Below, piece after piece: positions 47,455-56,591 of a stretch of 64,000 nt of DNA. The DNA is from Bog-473 sp963719485. Its GTDB lineage: Bacteria; Actinomycetota; Acidimicrobiia; Acidimicrobiales; RAAP-2. The DNA lies in assembly GCA_963719485.1 (NCBI GenBank), contig OY970387.1, positions 620,001-684,000 of the forward strand, read 5' to 3'. Made by a program: the position numbers and the translations under genes. Below the pieces are notes generated by a model that saw only the letters and a list, made by a program, of their open reading frames with translations, was not told the DNA's origin and made no database searches. How positions within the stretch are numbered: the stretch's first letter is position 1; every line of letters begins with the position of its first letter.

Positions 47455-47976
47455 TCAAGGCACGACGACAACGATCGGTGCGCCACGCTTTCCGACAAGC
47501 CGCCGACCCAGTGAACCAGCAAGGTGGTGGCGAGCCTTGGTCGAGCGCCCAACGACGAGCAGATCGGCGTGGTCGGCGTTCGCAATTTTTAGGAGCTCCT
47601 TGGCTGTGTCTCCGTGGGTGCACACGAACGTCACGTCGACTCCGTGGTCGTCACCGTACGCGCGCACCTGATCGGCCAATTGCTCTGCTCGATCGGTCAT
47701 CGATTGTTGAATGGCCCCGTAGGCGACGGCTGCTCCGGTGAGCGAAGCCGTTGCGGCAGCCGAGGCTGCGCCAGGGGTCGGACCCACGAAGACGGCGACC
47801 GTACGGCCACCGAGTCGCCTGGTCTCGCCGCAGGCCCAGCAGAAGGCGTCCCAGGAGGTACACGACCCGTCGATCCCGACGACGACCCGTGCGGGGACGG
47901 AGTCCCCACGGGCGTCGTGCTCAGAGTCGCGGGGTTGCGGCCTGTGCTCCATTCCTTCGCGGTGTCCCATGATCAT
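47455..47976 (-). CDS. Universal stress protein (UspA-type)
   Basis: 173 residues, one Usp domain: VVVGIDGSCTSWDAF at the N-terminal strand and VVGRSTKARHHLAGSLGRRL with the ATP-binding G-x2-G-x9-G-type pattern, ending IVVVVP. Such proteins bind ATP and respond to stress or hypoxia. The first ATG overlaps the MarR stop as ATGA (47973-47976); ATG 47970 is an alternative. Likely cotranscribed with the marR gene. Confidence 0.88.
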   Translation of the reverse strand: MIMGHREGMEHRPQPRDSEHDARGDSVPARVVVGIDGSCTSWDAFCWACGETRRLGGRTVAVFVGPTPGAASAAATASLTGAAVAYGAIQQSMTDRAEQLADQVRAYGDDHGVDVTFVCTHGDTAKELLKIANADHADLLVVGRSTKARHHLAGSLGRRLVGKRGAPIVVVVP

Positions 47977-48470
47977 GTGTGACCCGCCGACGCGGGCGGC
48001 ACCTGGGATTGGTCCCTCCGCTCTTCATCGAGTCTCTGGATGTGGGTCATTGCCGTGATGGCAGCGCGAAGGGCTTCGGATTCGTCAGCGGGGAGCACGT
48101 CAACGAGTTGCGCGAAGACGTCGACGCCTGCTCGTTGCCTGGAATGTATGTACTCCGTGCCATCGGAAGTGAGGGCCACCAGCGTCACGCGTCCGTCGGA
48201 AGGGGCGCGGCGCCGTGCAACGAGTCCCGATCGTTCCAGCGTGCTCACCAGTGCGGTCATGGACGGTTGCGTCACGCCCTCGCTCGCAGCCAGATCGGTG
48301 ATGCGGCGGGGCCCGGTCAGTTCCAGCGTTGCCAACGTCGACAGCGAGGTCAGGCTCATGTCGCGCGGCTGACTGCTCACTGCCGCTGCCATGAGGCCGT
48401 AGAGGGCTCGACCGATCGTCCGACTCTCGGTGCTGCCGGTCTTTCGGGGAGCCCGGAGATTCGTCCTCAT
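47973..48470 (-). CDS. MarR family transcriptional regulator
   Basis: 165-residue winged-helix regulator. Seen: LSTLATLELTGPRRITDLAASEGVTQPSMTALVSTLERSGLV, and the wing RRAPSDGRVTLVALT. Divergent from the FUSC transporter with a strong palindrome between (48488-48513), the usual arrangement where MarR represses an exporter until a phenolic ligand binds. ATG is preceded directly by AGGA. Confidence 0.9.
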   Translation of the reverse strand: MRTNLRAPRKTGSTESRTIGRALYGLMAAAVSSQPRDMSLTSLSTLATLELTGPRRITDLAASEGVTQPSMTALVSTLERSGLVARRRAPSDGRVTLVALTSDGTEYIHSRQRAGVDVFAQLVDVLPADESEALRAAITAMTHIQRLDEERRDQSQVPPASAGHT

Positions 48471-48487
48471 TCCTGAAGCATAGCCCG

Positions 48488-48513
48488 ATCTATATACCTT
48501 TGTCTATATAGAT
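48488..48513. promoter_or_regulatory. MarR operator candidate
   Basis: ATCTATATA and its exact complement TATATAGAT separated by 8 nt, in the 57-nt space between MarR and the FUSC gene. The right arm could double as the -10 element of a nearly leaderless FUSC transcript (GTG at 48528). Confidence 0.7.
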
Positions 48514-48527
48514 GTTACGATGGACCG

Positions 48528-50918
48528 GTGAGCATCACGAACGTCTGGCAGACAAGGCCGACTCCGGCAGCCTCCCCTGGCGCCCCACAGCACGCACGAA
48601 ACCAATGGGTCGATTTCCTCGTCAGCTCCGATCCTGGCCTCAACCGGCTCCGCGCTGCCGCCCAGAGCGTCCTGATCATCGCCGTCGCGCTCGGAGCCGA
48701 ATGGATCTTCGTCCACCTGACCGGGGCGCTGCAGATGGAGAGCAGCGCCACCGCTTCCGTGGCAACCGCATCCAAGGTGGCGCTGGTCAATCACGATCTC
48801 CTCGCCATCGCCATGCTGCTCGGTGCCATCGTGGGGCTGACCGCCAGCATGGGTGTGCAGGATCCCAAGGCCAAGAGTCAGGTGATCACGCTCCTGATCA
48901 TCCCCGTCCCGATCATCTCGGCCCTCGCCCTCGGGATCGGTATCGGCGAACACCGCGTCGTTGCCCTGGTGGTCATCGCGCTCGTTCTTGCGTTGGGCAC
49001 CTACTTTCGTCGTTTCGGCCCGCGAGGCTTCCTGGTTGGGCAGCTGCTGTTCATCGGCTACTTCGTTGGCTTTTCCTTGCACAGCGCCGTCACAATCGGT
49101 GACCTGGGCTGGCTCGCGGCCGAGGTCGGCGTCGGTCTCGGGGTGGTCGCCGCCGTGCGCTTCGCCCTCTTCTACCCGCATCCGGGCAGAGCACTTGCGC
49201 GTACCCGGCGTTCCTTCGATGCCCGAGCCCGTCATGTGTCCTCACTCGCACTCGACCTGTTCGACACCGTCCGGCTCGAGACACGCCGCGTCCGACGGAT
49301 GCACCGGCAACTGATTCGCCTCAATGAGGCTGCACTGATGATCGATGCTCAGCTCGGCGACCAAGACGCGGTGCCGGACGGCTCTTCCGGCGAACTCATG
49401 CACCAGCGACTGTTCGATATCGAATTGGCTCTGACCAACATCGCACGCTTCGCTGGGGCGATGGCGCGCCTCGACCTCCCTGGCGAGCAACGTTCCGAGA
49501 TTCGTTTGGCCCTGCTCGACCTCGCTCGCGGCGACAACAAAGGGGCGAAGGCACACGCCGAGACTCTGATCGACCTGCTGCACGCGGCCGGACGTCCGCC
49601 AGCCGACGAAGACCGCACCGCCTCCGTCATTGCCCACCGCTTCGGCGGTTCGGTCATCGACCTGTGTGACGCCATGACCGAGTGGATGGCACTCGGCACC
49701 ATCGACACCGAGGACAGCACCTTTCAATCCCCCGTTGTGCTCCTCGGTGGCTGGCTCCCCGGCTCGGCCCACGTCAGCAGCACCGCGTCACTCGAGGGCG
49801 GAACACGGTGGGACAAAGGAGGCGGCCTGCCCCGCTACACCCGCAACGCCATCCAAATCGGCGTCGCCGCCGGCGTGGCCATCGCGTTGGGAGACCTGAT
49901 CTCTCCGGACCGCTTCTACTGGGCGGTTCTTGCCGCGTTCATCACCTTCATGGGGGCGCACAATGCCGGTGAACAGATCCGGAAGGCTGTCTTCCGTGTC
50001 GCCGGCACGGTCATTGGTATCGGCGTGGGCTCACTGCTTGTCAGCGCCGTTGGTCACCACACCGTGTGGTCGATCACGGTCATCCTCGTTTCATTCTTCC
50101 TGGGTCTGTACCTCTTTCGGATCAGCTACGCCTTCCTCGCCGTCGCAGTCACCGTCACTGTCTCGCAGCTTTATCAGCAACTGGGCGAGTTCACGAACTC
50201 ACTGCTGGTCGTCCGCCTCGAAGAGACAGCCCTCGGGGCGGCGGTGGCCATCATCGTGGTGATGTTCGTGTTCCCGCTGCACACGCGCCAGGTCCTCCGC
50301 GTCGCCCTGCGCGAGCACGTCGATGCCGTTGGGCGGCTGGTCGACGACGCCAGTGCCCGCTTGGCCGGCCGCGAGGACGGGATCGATTCGACGCTGCGAT
50401 CTGACGCTCGGGCAATCGACGCGGCCTACCAAACCGTCGTCGCGACCGCCCAGCCGGTACGGCGCACGGTCTGGGGCAGCGCCGACGAGGACACCCTGCG
50501 GGCTCTGCGCCTCACATCGGCCTCTCGCAACTACAGCCGCAATCTCGTGGTCGATGCGGGGAGGTTGCGATCACTCGGTGTCGACGCCCACGTCGACGTG
50601 TCACGGGCCAGCGCAACTCTTCACAGCTCCATCGACGTTGTCGCTCGAGCACTTACCGGACCCCGAGACGGTACCTACACACGTTCCTCGGCGCTCTTCG
50701 ATCAGGCTGAGAGCCGTCTCAATGCGTGCCCGCATCGAGCCGCTTCCCTCGAGTTCGCCCTTCGTGACTTCAAACTCCTCGACGGCACGATGGCCCGCAT
50801 GGCCGAGCTCATGGGTCTCGGAATGAATGATGATTACGACGCCGAAATGAGCTCAGATGTGGGCATGGAGGGCGCACGACGGACGCCACAGGCATCCGGT
50901 GAACGGCGGTATCGATAG
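48528..50918 (+). CDS. FUSC family membrane protein (aromatic acid exporter-like)
   Basis: 796 residues. N-terminal membrane block from about residue 43 to 215 (five or six helices), a cytosolic helical stretch, a second membrane block from about 430 to 595 beginning RNAIQIGVAAGVAIALGDL, then a C-terminal soluble domain: the duplicated FUSC layout of the AaeB and YccS group. These export aromatic acids or toxic carboxylates. Regulated with the divergent MarR. GTG start has only a weak ribosome site. Confidence 0.86.
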   Translation: MSITNVWQTRPTPAASPGAPQHARNQWVDFLVSSDPGLNRLRAAAQSVLIIAVALGAEWIFVHLTGALQMESSATASVATASKVALVNHDLLAIAMLLGAIVGLTASMGVQDPKAKSQVITLLIIPVPIISALALGIGIGEHRVVALVVIALVLALGTYFRRFGPRGFLVGQLLFIGYFVGFSLHSAVTIGDLGWLAAEVGVGLGVVAAVRFALFYPHPGRALARTRRSFDARARHVSSLALDLFDTVRLETRRVRRMHRQLIRLNEAALMIDAQLGDQDAVPDGSSGELMHQRLFDIELALTNIARFAGAMARLDLPGEQRSEIRLALLDLARGDNKGAKAHAETLIDLLHAAGRPPADEDRTASVIAHRFGGSVIDLCDAMTEWMALGTIDTEDSTFQSPVVLLGGWLPGSAHVSSTASLEGGTRWDKGGGLPRYTRNAIQIGVAAGVAIALGDLISPDRFYWAVLAAFITFMGAHNAGEQIRKAVFRVAGTVIGIGVGSLLVSAVGHHTVWSITVILVSFFLGLYLFRISYAFLAVAVTVTVSQLYQQLGEFTNSLLVVRLEETALGAAVAIIVVMFVFPLHTRQVLRVALREHVDAVGRLVDDASARLAGREDGIDSTLRSDARAIDAAYQTVVATAQPVRRTVWGSADEDTLRALRLTSASRNYSRNLVVDAGRLRSLGVDAHVDVSRASATLHSSIDVVARALTGPRDGTYTRSSALFDQAESRLNACPHRAASLEFALRDFKLLDGTMARMAELMGLGMNDDYDAEMSSDVGMEGARRTPQASGERRYR

Positions 50919-51019
50919 GTCGGTTGGTCTCCACGGGATGGACCGCCGTTGCCGCAGACCGGGCCGACCGTGGATACGCTCGGAGCCATGCTCCTGCTCG
51001 ATGACCACGCAGCGGGACG

Positions 51020-52192
51020 ATGAACGTCGTCGCGACGATCGTCGGCTTAATCGTGGTGATCATGACCGTGACCGATGTCGTCTTGACCATGGTTCTTCCG
51101 CGGCGACCGTCGGGCATCGAGCGTTTGAGTCTTCACGTCAACCGGAGCGTCCGGTTGTGCTTCGTGCTCGCCTCCCACCTGGCAAGGACGTATGAGCGAC
51201 AGGACGCCATCCTGGCGCCGGCTGGCCCGGTCGCCCTTGTCGTGCAGTTGCTGTTCTGGGCGGCCTGCCTCGTACTTGGGTTCGCCCTCATCCTCGTCGG
51301 GGCCGGCGTCTCGTTCGCCGATGGGCTGCTCCAGGCTCTGACCGCGCTCTTCACGGTAGGAGCGGTCCATATCGGCGGCGCTCCCGACACGGGCGTGGAC
51401 ATCTCCATCGGTGCGATCTGGGTCGTGATTGTCGCCCTACAGATCGCGTACCTGCCGGCTCTCTACAGCTCGTTCAACCGACGCGAGGGCCTCGTTGCCC
51501 TGCTCGAGAGCCGGGCCGGCGTCCCGGCATGGGGTCCCGAACTCCTGGCCCGGCACCAGCTGGTCGGCATCAACGACACCCTGCCGGACCTCTACGCCGC
51601 TTGGGAGCAGTGGGCGGCCGACGTGGCGGAAACCCACACCACCTACCCCGTGCTGCTCCTCTTCCGGTCCCCCGAGCCGTGGTATTCGTGGCTGCTCGGG
51701 ATCATCGCGGTGTTGGATGCCGCCGCCATGCACCTGGCGCTCGCACCAAGCCAGGCATCTTCGCAGGCCCGCCTGTGCCTGCGGATGGGATTCACATTGC
51801 TCAACCGGATCGCGACCACGCTTGGATGGGAGGTAGACCTCGATCCCAATCCCGAGGGTCCGATCGACCTGACATTTGCGGAGTTCGAGCAAGCGGTGAC
51901 CATGCTCGTGGGTGTGGGCTTCGCCACCGAGCGAAGTGCCGAGGAGGCCTGGATCGACTTTCGCGGCTGGCGCGTCAACTACGAGACCGTTGCCTACAGA
52001 CTCGCGGACCGCCTGACCGTACCGCCGGCCCCGTGGTCCGGTCAGCGGCGTCACCTTCGTTCGGGCACCGTCGAACCCAGGCGCCCACCGCAGCGCCGCC
52101 CCGGTGGTGCAGCGCCGTTCGTCTACGAGCGTCCGCCAGTCGTCATCGAGCCCCGACCCAGCCTCCTCCGCCGCGGTCGGGATCGATCCTAA
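51020..52192 (+). CDS. Channel-like membrane protein with atypical pore loop
   Basis: 390 residues. Hydrophobic segments at about 2-26, 68-94 and 127-150; between the last two lies a pore-loop-like LTALFTVGAVHIGG (107-120). The position and TVG resemble the K+ channel filter TVGYG, but Tyr-Gly is replaced by Ala-Val. The remainder is a soluble domain with DLTFAEFEQAVTML and a proline/arginine-rich tail. I do not recognise a named family with certainty; an ion-channel-like fold is inference. ATG lacks a strong ribosome site. Confidence 0.7.
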   Translation: MNVVATIVGLIVVIMTVTDVVLTMVLPRRPSGIERLSLHVNRSVRLCFVLASHLARTYERQDAILAPAGPVALVVQLLFWAACLVLGFALILVGAGVSFADGLLQALTALFTVGAVHIGGAPDTGVDISIGAIWVVIVALQIAYLPALYSSFNRREGLVALLESRAGVPAWGPELLARHQLVGINDTLPDLYAAWEQWAADVAETHTTYPVLLLFRSPEPWYSWLLGIIAVLDAAAMHLALAPSQASSQARLCLRMGFTLLNRIATTLGWEVDLDPNPEGPIDLTFAEFEQAVTMLVGVGFATERSAEEAWIDFRGWRVNYETVAYRLADRLTVPPAPWSGQRRHLRSGTVEPRRPPQRRPGGAAPFVYERPPVVIEPRPSLLRRGRDRS

Positions 52193-52333
52193 GGTTCCAT
52201 CAGCCCTGAACTGCATCTTCCTTGGTGGCGGGGGATATCTGAGCTCATGGTCGGTGCCCGACGCCGTCGTGGTGATGGCCGAGCCAACCATACCGAGGCT
52301 GTAACCCGTGTCGATATGAGGAGGTGACGAAGA

Positions 52334-52570
52334 ATGAGAGACACTCCTATGGCCCTCTCCCCACGCACTCAGAGGTGTCGGGAGCCGGAGCCCGGCGACA
52401 GGCGTCGAAACGCAGAGAACCCCGATAGCTCGCCCCCTGTGCAACCACATCGTGCGCCGATCCACCTGGACCCAAAGAGAACCGGCTGGAGCTCTCTGCC
52501 AGGTCGGCCATCCGGAGTCCATCCCGTGATCGGGTGCAATCCACGCGCCTTGATATTTCGTTACTTCTGA
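52334..52570 (+). CDS. Small hypothetical protein with strong ribosome site
   Basis: 78 residues, Pro/Arg-rich, no recognised domain. AGGAGGTGA ends 6 nt before the ATG, one of the best Shine-Dalgarno sequences in the window, which is the main support. Its tail IGCNPRAL falls in a sequence that recurs, inverted, at 59445-59525, where it encodes IGCNPYAL. Similarity runs past the stop, so the DNA element rather than the peptide may be what is conserved. Confidence 0.42.
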   Translation: MRDTPMALSPRTQRCREPEPGDRRRNAENPDSSPPVQPHRAPIHLDPKRTGWSSLPGRPSGVHPVIGCNPRALIFRYF

Positions 52571-52583
52571 CGTGCTGCTCGAT
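52494..52583 (+). repeat. Dispersed repeat, copy 1
   Basis: Contains GATCGGGTGCAATCC (52528-52542) followed by a similar 40-nt stretch ending GTGCTGCTCGA. Matches copy 2 at 59445-59525 in the opposite orientation over about 60-80 nt with roughly three quarters identity by eye. No transposase nearby. Confidence 0.6.
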
Positions 52584-52659
52584 ATTCATGATCGAAGGTG
52601 AGGGACGTTCGAGGTGTGCCCCGTGCAAGTGGGCAATCGCAGACAAGTGAGAGATTGAA

Positions 52660-52848
52660 ATGAACGTAGGAGATCGGTTTCCGTTGACGCTCGACGTAGC
52701 GGTGACCCAGGTGAACAACGATCGCGCACGGCTGCAGTTCATCACGGATACCGGAACAATCGTTCGGTTTTGGGTTGGTGTTGAATCGCTGCCAACGGCG
52801 CAAGCGTTTGGAAAGCAAGGTCCACATGCACTAACGGAGACAGGTTAA
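52660..52848 (+). CDS. Small hypothetical protein
   Basis: 62 residues, start ATG with AGAGATTGAA before it (weak). Alternating hydrophobic residues (RFPLTLDVAVTQV, ARLQFITDTG, VRFWVGVESL) suggest a compact beta protein. No family recognised. Between copy 1 of the repeat and the WhiB gene. Support is the regular pattern only. Confidence 0.4.
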   Translation: MNVGDRFPLTLDVAVTQVNNDRARLQFITDTGTIVRFWVGVESLPTAQAFGKQGPHALTETG

Positions 52849-52954
52849 GTGTTCCGGCAACGTGTCATGAGCGACGACGGTTGCTTTGGTGTCGTGATGA
52901 CCGGATCAGGACGTACCCATGGGATCGAGCGTTTGGCTGAGCGAGGAGACTGAG

Positions 52955-53323
52955 ATGACAACGAATGACCCCAACAACCGCACGGGTCATGGGGTTGCGA
53001 TGTCGGGCGTCGGGATGATGGATCGTGTGAGGACTGTCCGACAGCTGGCCGCTGAGAGCGGGATGGATGCAGGGCGCAACAGCTGGTGGAACAACGCCTG
53101 GATGGCGCTGGCGAAATGCCGGGACATGGACCCATCGTTGTTCTTTCCATCCGACGGAGGGGGCGAGCGAGCAGCCCAGCGCATTTGTGCCGTGTGCCCC
53201 GTGAAGCTTTCTTGCCTGGAGTACTCCATCGACAACCGTATGGATGACGGCGTCTGGGGCGGCACATCGGCGCGGGAGCGTCGCTTCCTGCTCGACCAGC
53301 CTCGGTCGACGGTGAAACTGTAG
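52955..53323 (+). CDS. WhiB family [4Fe-4S] transcriptional regulator
   Basis: 122 residues with the full WhiB pattern: Cys55, Cys78, Cys81, Cys87 (C-x22-C-x2-C-x5-C) and the GVWGGTS turn at 99-105, followed by a basic tail RERRFLLDQ. Senses redox or NO and binds sigma-A. The N-terminal 45 residues are an uncharacterised extension. ATG 52955 follows GAGGAGACTGAG; an in-frame start at 52919 lacks a ribosome site. Confidence 0.93.
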   Translation: MTTNDPNNRTGHGVAMSGVGMMDRVRTVRQLAAESGMDAGRNSWWNNAWMALAKCRDMDPSLFFPSDGGGERAAQRICAVCPVKLSCLEYSIDNRMDDGVWGGTSARERRFLLDQPRSTVKL

Positions 53324-53525
53324 CTTCGGCCCTCGATCATCGCGATTGCTTGAGCCTTACCATCCGGCGACAAACTGACCATTGGTTGGGCGAGCTCGTC
53401 GATCTCAACCCCCTTTGTGCCCGTTTAGGCCGGCATCGATGAGGTCCTGGCGCATCCACACAGAGAGGATCAGTTGCCTCACACGTGGACGGCCGCAAAG
53501 ACTGCCTCTCTACGCGCTCAAGTCA

Positions 53526-56057
53526 CTAGCAGGTGAGTCCCGTCCCGGCATTGTTGATGTCAGCGCAGAAGGTTGCCCGAGTCACCTTCCAGGCGCCCCC
53601 GTCGAGCACCGCATATCCGATCTTGGGGCCGACGACGGGGCTCCCCTGGTAGTCGATCTCATACAGAACCGCAGCGTCCCTTGGATCCGTAAAGACGACC
53701 TGAAGCACGACTGGCGCTGAGGCCGCGGACACCTGGGCGTGGGCACTCGCTGCTGCGTCAGCAGCTGCGATGACTGTCTGATCCGCACCTTGGACGAGCT
53801 GGAGCTCTTGACCGGAAGTTCCCTGTCCGTAGACGGCCTTGAATACGCTCTCGACGTCGGCTTTTGCAGAGGCCGAGTTCGCGGGTTGTACTCCCGCAGA
53901 GGGAAGACTTGGGGCACTTGGAGTCGGAGCGGTGACAATGGTGCTGTTCGCGCTCCCGGAACCGCTTTGGGCCTGACTTGTTGGGAGGTCCCACTCACCC
54001 TGACTCTCGGTGATGGGGACTATCTCATTGGCGCCACAGGTGCCGAAACCAAGATTGTGCTGAGCTGACACTCCCGTCGCAGTCGCGTTCAACTCGATCG
54101 ATGGATAATCGCACGCCGACTTGGGCAGCGATCCGATGAAGAACGAGACTCCTTGGACAATTTGGACGTCGGGGACAGGCAACGAGGTGCCGGTCGCGAA
54201 GGTGCCGGCAGTGCTCTCGCTCAGCTGAACCACTGCCTTGCCCGGATAGCCGACAACACCGACGACGATGCCGTTGGCACCGGCATTGACCAGCTGCAAT
54301 TCGGCTGGATTCGGGAACCCGGGGCACAGTCCGTACGCGCGTCCGTTGAGAATCAGCGCCCCGTTCTCGATGGCGTTGGCTCCGCTCTGACCGCTTGCGG
54401 TACGCAGACTCCAGCTCATCCCTTCGATACTCCCGCTTGTAGCCACGGGCCAATTCGGGGACACAGTGTTCGCCGCTGCCCCCGAAGTCATCGGACCGGT
54501 CGTCGGGGTACAGGTCGAATTCGAACTTGCGCCCTCCCCCGGAGCAGATGAGCTGCCGCTTCCGCTGAGGGAGTTGGGCTCAAGATCGCCCTGAGCCTCC
54601 GAAGTGCCTTTGGGATGTGCGTCTGGACAGCCGTTCACCTCGACCGCGTTGCACGATTGCGTCGAGATGAGCGAGACATTGTTACCCAGGACATTGACCA
54701 CGTATGCCGTTCCAGATGCCTCGCTGATCGCAATGCGACGCGGACTACTCCCGACCGGAACGGACTTTGGAACATCCCCGCACCCTGCTCGGGTCGACGC
54801 GTTACACCGGTTCGTGTTCAGCATCGACACGGTGTCCGAGTCGGCATTGGCAACGTAAAGGGTCGAGGTTGTCGAATCCAGTGTGGCGCCGCGGGCGTCT
54901 GCACCGACGGACACCATCGTGGGAGTGGTGCTGCACCCCCCAGTGTTGCTGCCCCTGCACGACGATGTGTTGATGACGGCAACGCTGCCACTCTCCCCGC
55001 TGACGTAGAGAGTGTGATGCGCGTCATCAACCGCGATTCCGGCAGGGATGGTGGACAGCGGGATGGTCACTGGATCCTTCGAGCAGCCGATGATGTCAGA
55101 GCCGCGACACGTCGATCCGTCGATCACTGCCACGCCCCGGTTCGTGCCGACATAGACCGTATTGGTCGCCTGGTCGACTGCGATCGGAAATGCTCCCGCA
55201 CCCACTGGGGACGTAGCGAGAGGATGGCTGCACCCTTTCGTTGTGTTGGCGTTGCAGGCCTGCGCGTCGAGCACGGAGACTGTTCCCGTCGTGGTGTCCG
55301 CGAGATAGACAGTCTGTGTTGCTGAATCGAGAGCGAGAAACTCAGGACCTCCTGGCACCTGTACGAGGGTCGGCGCCGAAGTGCAGCCACCGTGGTCGCT
55401 CGCATTGCACTTGGCAGTGTTGATCACGGCGAGGGTGTTCGATCCGCCGTTCACGACATAGAGCGTCCCAAAGGAGGGATCGGCAACGACGCCGATGGGA
55501 TCTTGGCCCCCAGTTGGAACGCTTCGCGGGTCCGCGCACTGGACGCCATCCACCGCCTTGCAGGAGGCCTCAGCGAACATCGACAAGCTGTTTGCATCGC
55601 CGGCGGCCACGTAGACCGACTGGTTGCTGGGATCGATGGCGATGCCGGTAGGAAATCCGCCTACGTTGACGACAGGTGCGCTTCTCGCGGGAGCCGACGA
55701 ACTTGTAGGCGGCGTCGAGCCGGGGAGTACCAAAACCAGCACCAGGGCCACGATCAACGCCGCTGCTGAGCCGGCCGCGATCACGCTCCAGCGAGGGATG
55801 AAGACGGTCCATCCCTTTCTTCGTGCGAGGGGGGCGCTGAGCGCTTCGGCAGCTATCTCCTCGGGATCGCCCAGGCGCTCGAGGGCCTCTCGCACCGCCG
55901 CTTCAGAATCGACTGGAGAACCCGTTCTGGCTGATTCGACGTGTGATCGAAGCTCATCGAGCAACTGGTCTCGTCGATGTCGAGACATCGGAAGGAGGGC
56001 CCGGCCAAGCTGTTCGAAGTAGTCGTTGACGATCTGTTCGGCCCGCTCCTCGCTCAC
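53526..56057 (-). CDS. HAAS-domain membrane protein with seven-unit extracellular beta-propeller
   Basis: 843 residues. An N-terminal HAAS-type helical domain (about 1-75, with DQLLDELRSHVESA and LERLGDPEEIAAEAL), one membrane helix (about 91-111), then seven YncE-like repeats of about 42-45 residues, a Ser-rich linker and a C-terminal domain of unknown type. Each repeat carries a Cys pair of the form C-N/R-x4-5-G-C, as in KCNASDHGGC and RCNASTRAGC, a likely disulfide outside the cell. HAAS proteins are membrane partners of PadR regulators, and the start GTG overlaps the PadR stop (GTGA). Ligand unknown. Confidence 0.85.
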   Translation of the reverse strand: MSEERAEQIVNDYFEQLGRALLPMSRHRRDQLLDELRSHVESARTGSPVDSEAAVREALERLGDPEEIAAEALSAPLARRKGWTVFIPRWSVIAAGSAAALIVALVLVLVLPGSTPPTSSSAPARSAPVVNVGGFPTGIAIDPSNQSVYVAAGDANSLSMFAEASCKAVDGVQCADPRSVPTGGQDPIGVVADPSFGTLYVVNGGSNTLAVINTAKCNASDHGGCTSAPTLVQVPGGPEFLALDSATQTVYLADTTTGTVSVLDAQACNANTTKGCSHPLATSPVGAGAFPIAVDQATNTVYVGTNRGVAVIDGSTCRGSDIIGCSKDPVTIPLSTIPAGIAVDDAHHTLYVSGESGSVAVINTSSCRGSNTGGCSTTPTMVSVGADARGATLDSTTSTLYVANADSDTVSMLNTNRCNASTRAGCGDVPKSVPVGSSPRRIAISEASGTAYVVNVLGNNVSLISTQSCNAVEVNGCPDAHPKGTSEAQGDLEPNSLSGSGSSSAPGEGASSNSTCTPTTGPMTSGAAANTVSPNWPVATSGSIEGMSWSLRTASGQSGANAIENGALILNGRAYGLCPGFPNPAELQLVNAGANGIVVGVVGYPGKAVVQLSESTAGTFATGTSLPVPDVQIVQGVSFFIGSLPKSACDYPSIELNATATGVSAQHNLGFGTCGANEIVPITESQGEWDLPTSQAQSGSGSANSTIVTAPTPSAPSLPSAGVQPANSASAKADVESVFKAVYGQGTSGQELQLVQGADQTVIAAADAAASAHAQVSAASAPVVLQVVFTDPRDAAVLYEIDYQGSPVVGPKIGYAVLDGGAWKVTRATFCADINNAGTGLTC

Positions 56058-56404
56058 TGCGACCCTTCTCCCTCCAGCAACTTGTCGACGGAGTCTCGAA
56101 AGCGCTCCCACTGCCCGACGAAGGCGTCGAGTGCCCCTCGCCCCGCGTCGGTGAGTCGGTAGTAGCGGCGTGGCGGACCTTGTGGGGACTCGTGCCAGGT
56201 TGTCTCGACATAGCCCTCCAGGCGGAGCCGGCCTAGCAACGGGTAGATAGTCCCCTCACTCGTCACCAGTCCGTCGAATCCCGAGAGGGTGCGTGAGATG
56301 TCGAAGCCGTAGCGGTCTTCGTCGCGCAGGAGCGAAAGGACACAGAACTCGATGGCCCCGCGACGCATCTGGCTCAGCTGCTTGCCCAGGCCAGGCGCTA
56401 CCAT
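56054..56404 (-). CDS. PadR family transcriptional regulator
   Basis: 116 residues of PadR winged helix: GAIEFCVLSLLRDEDRYGFDISRTL, SEGTIYPLLGRL, RRYYRLTDAGR. Sensor-repressor for the neighbouring membrane protein, with which it overlaps by 4 nt. Start ATG 56404; ATG 56413 is possible but falls in an ATTGCAAT-centred palindrome that could be its own operator. No Shine-Dalgarno; TACATT upstream suggests a leaderless message. Confidence 0.9.
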   Translation of the reverse strand: MVAPGLGKQLSQMRRGAIEFCVLSLLRDEDRYGFDISRTLSGFDGLVTSEGTIYPLLGRLRLEGYVETTWHESPQGPPRRYYRLTDAGRGALDAFVGQWERFRDSVDKLLEGEGSQ

Positions 56405-56591
56405 GTATTGCAATGTACCTGGTTTAGCGATGTTGCGCTAGGGGTGGATTCGGCATCGAGATTTGGCGTCTCGTGGGAGAGCCCTGGCAACCCATCGCCC
56501 CGCGCTCTTCGAGTCCGCAGGAAGGCCCAGCGTGGAGCGAACGCCTGGCTGCCAAGCTGGGGCGGGTCGAGCGGGATATTGGGGGTTGTAT

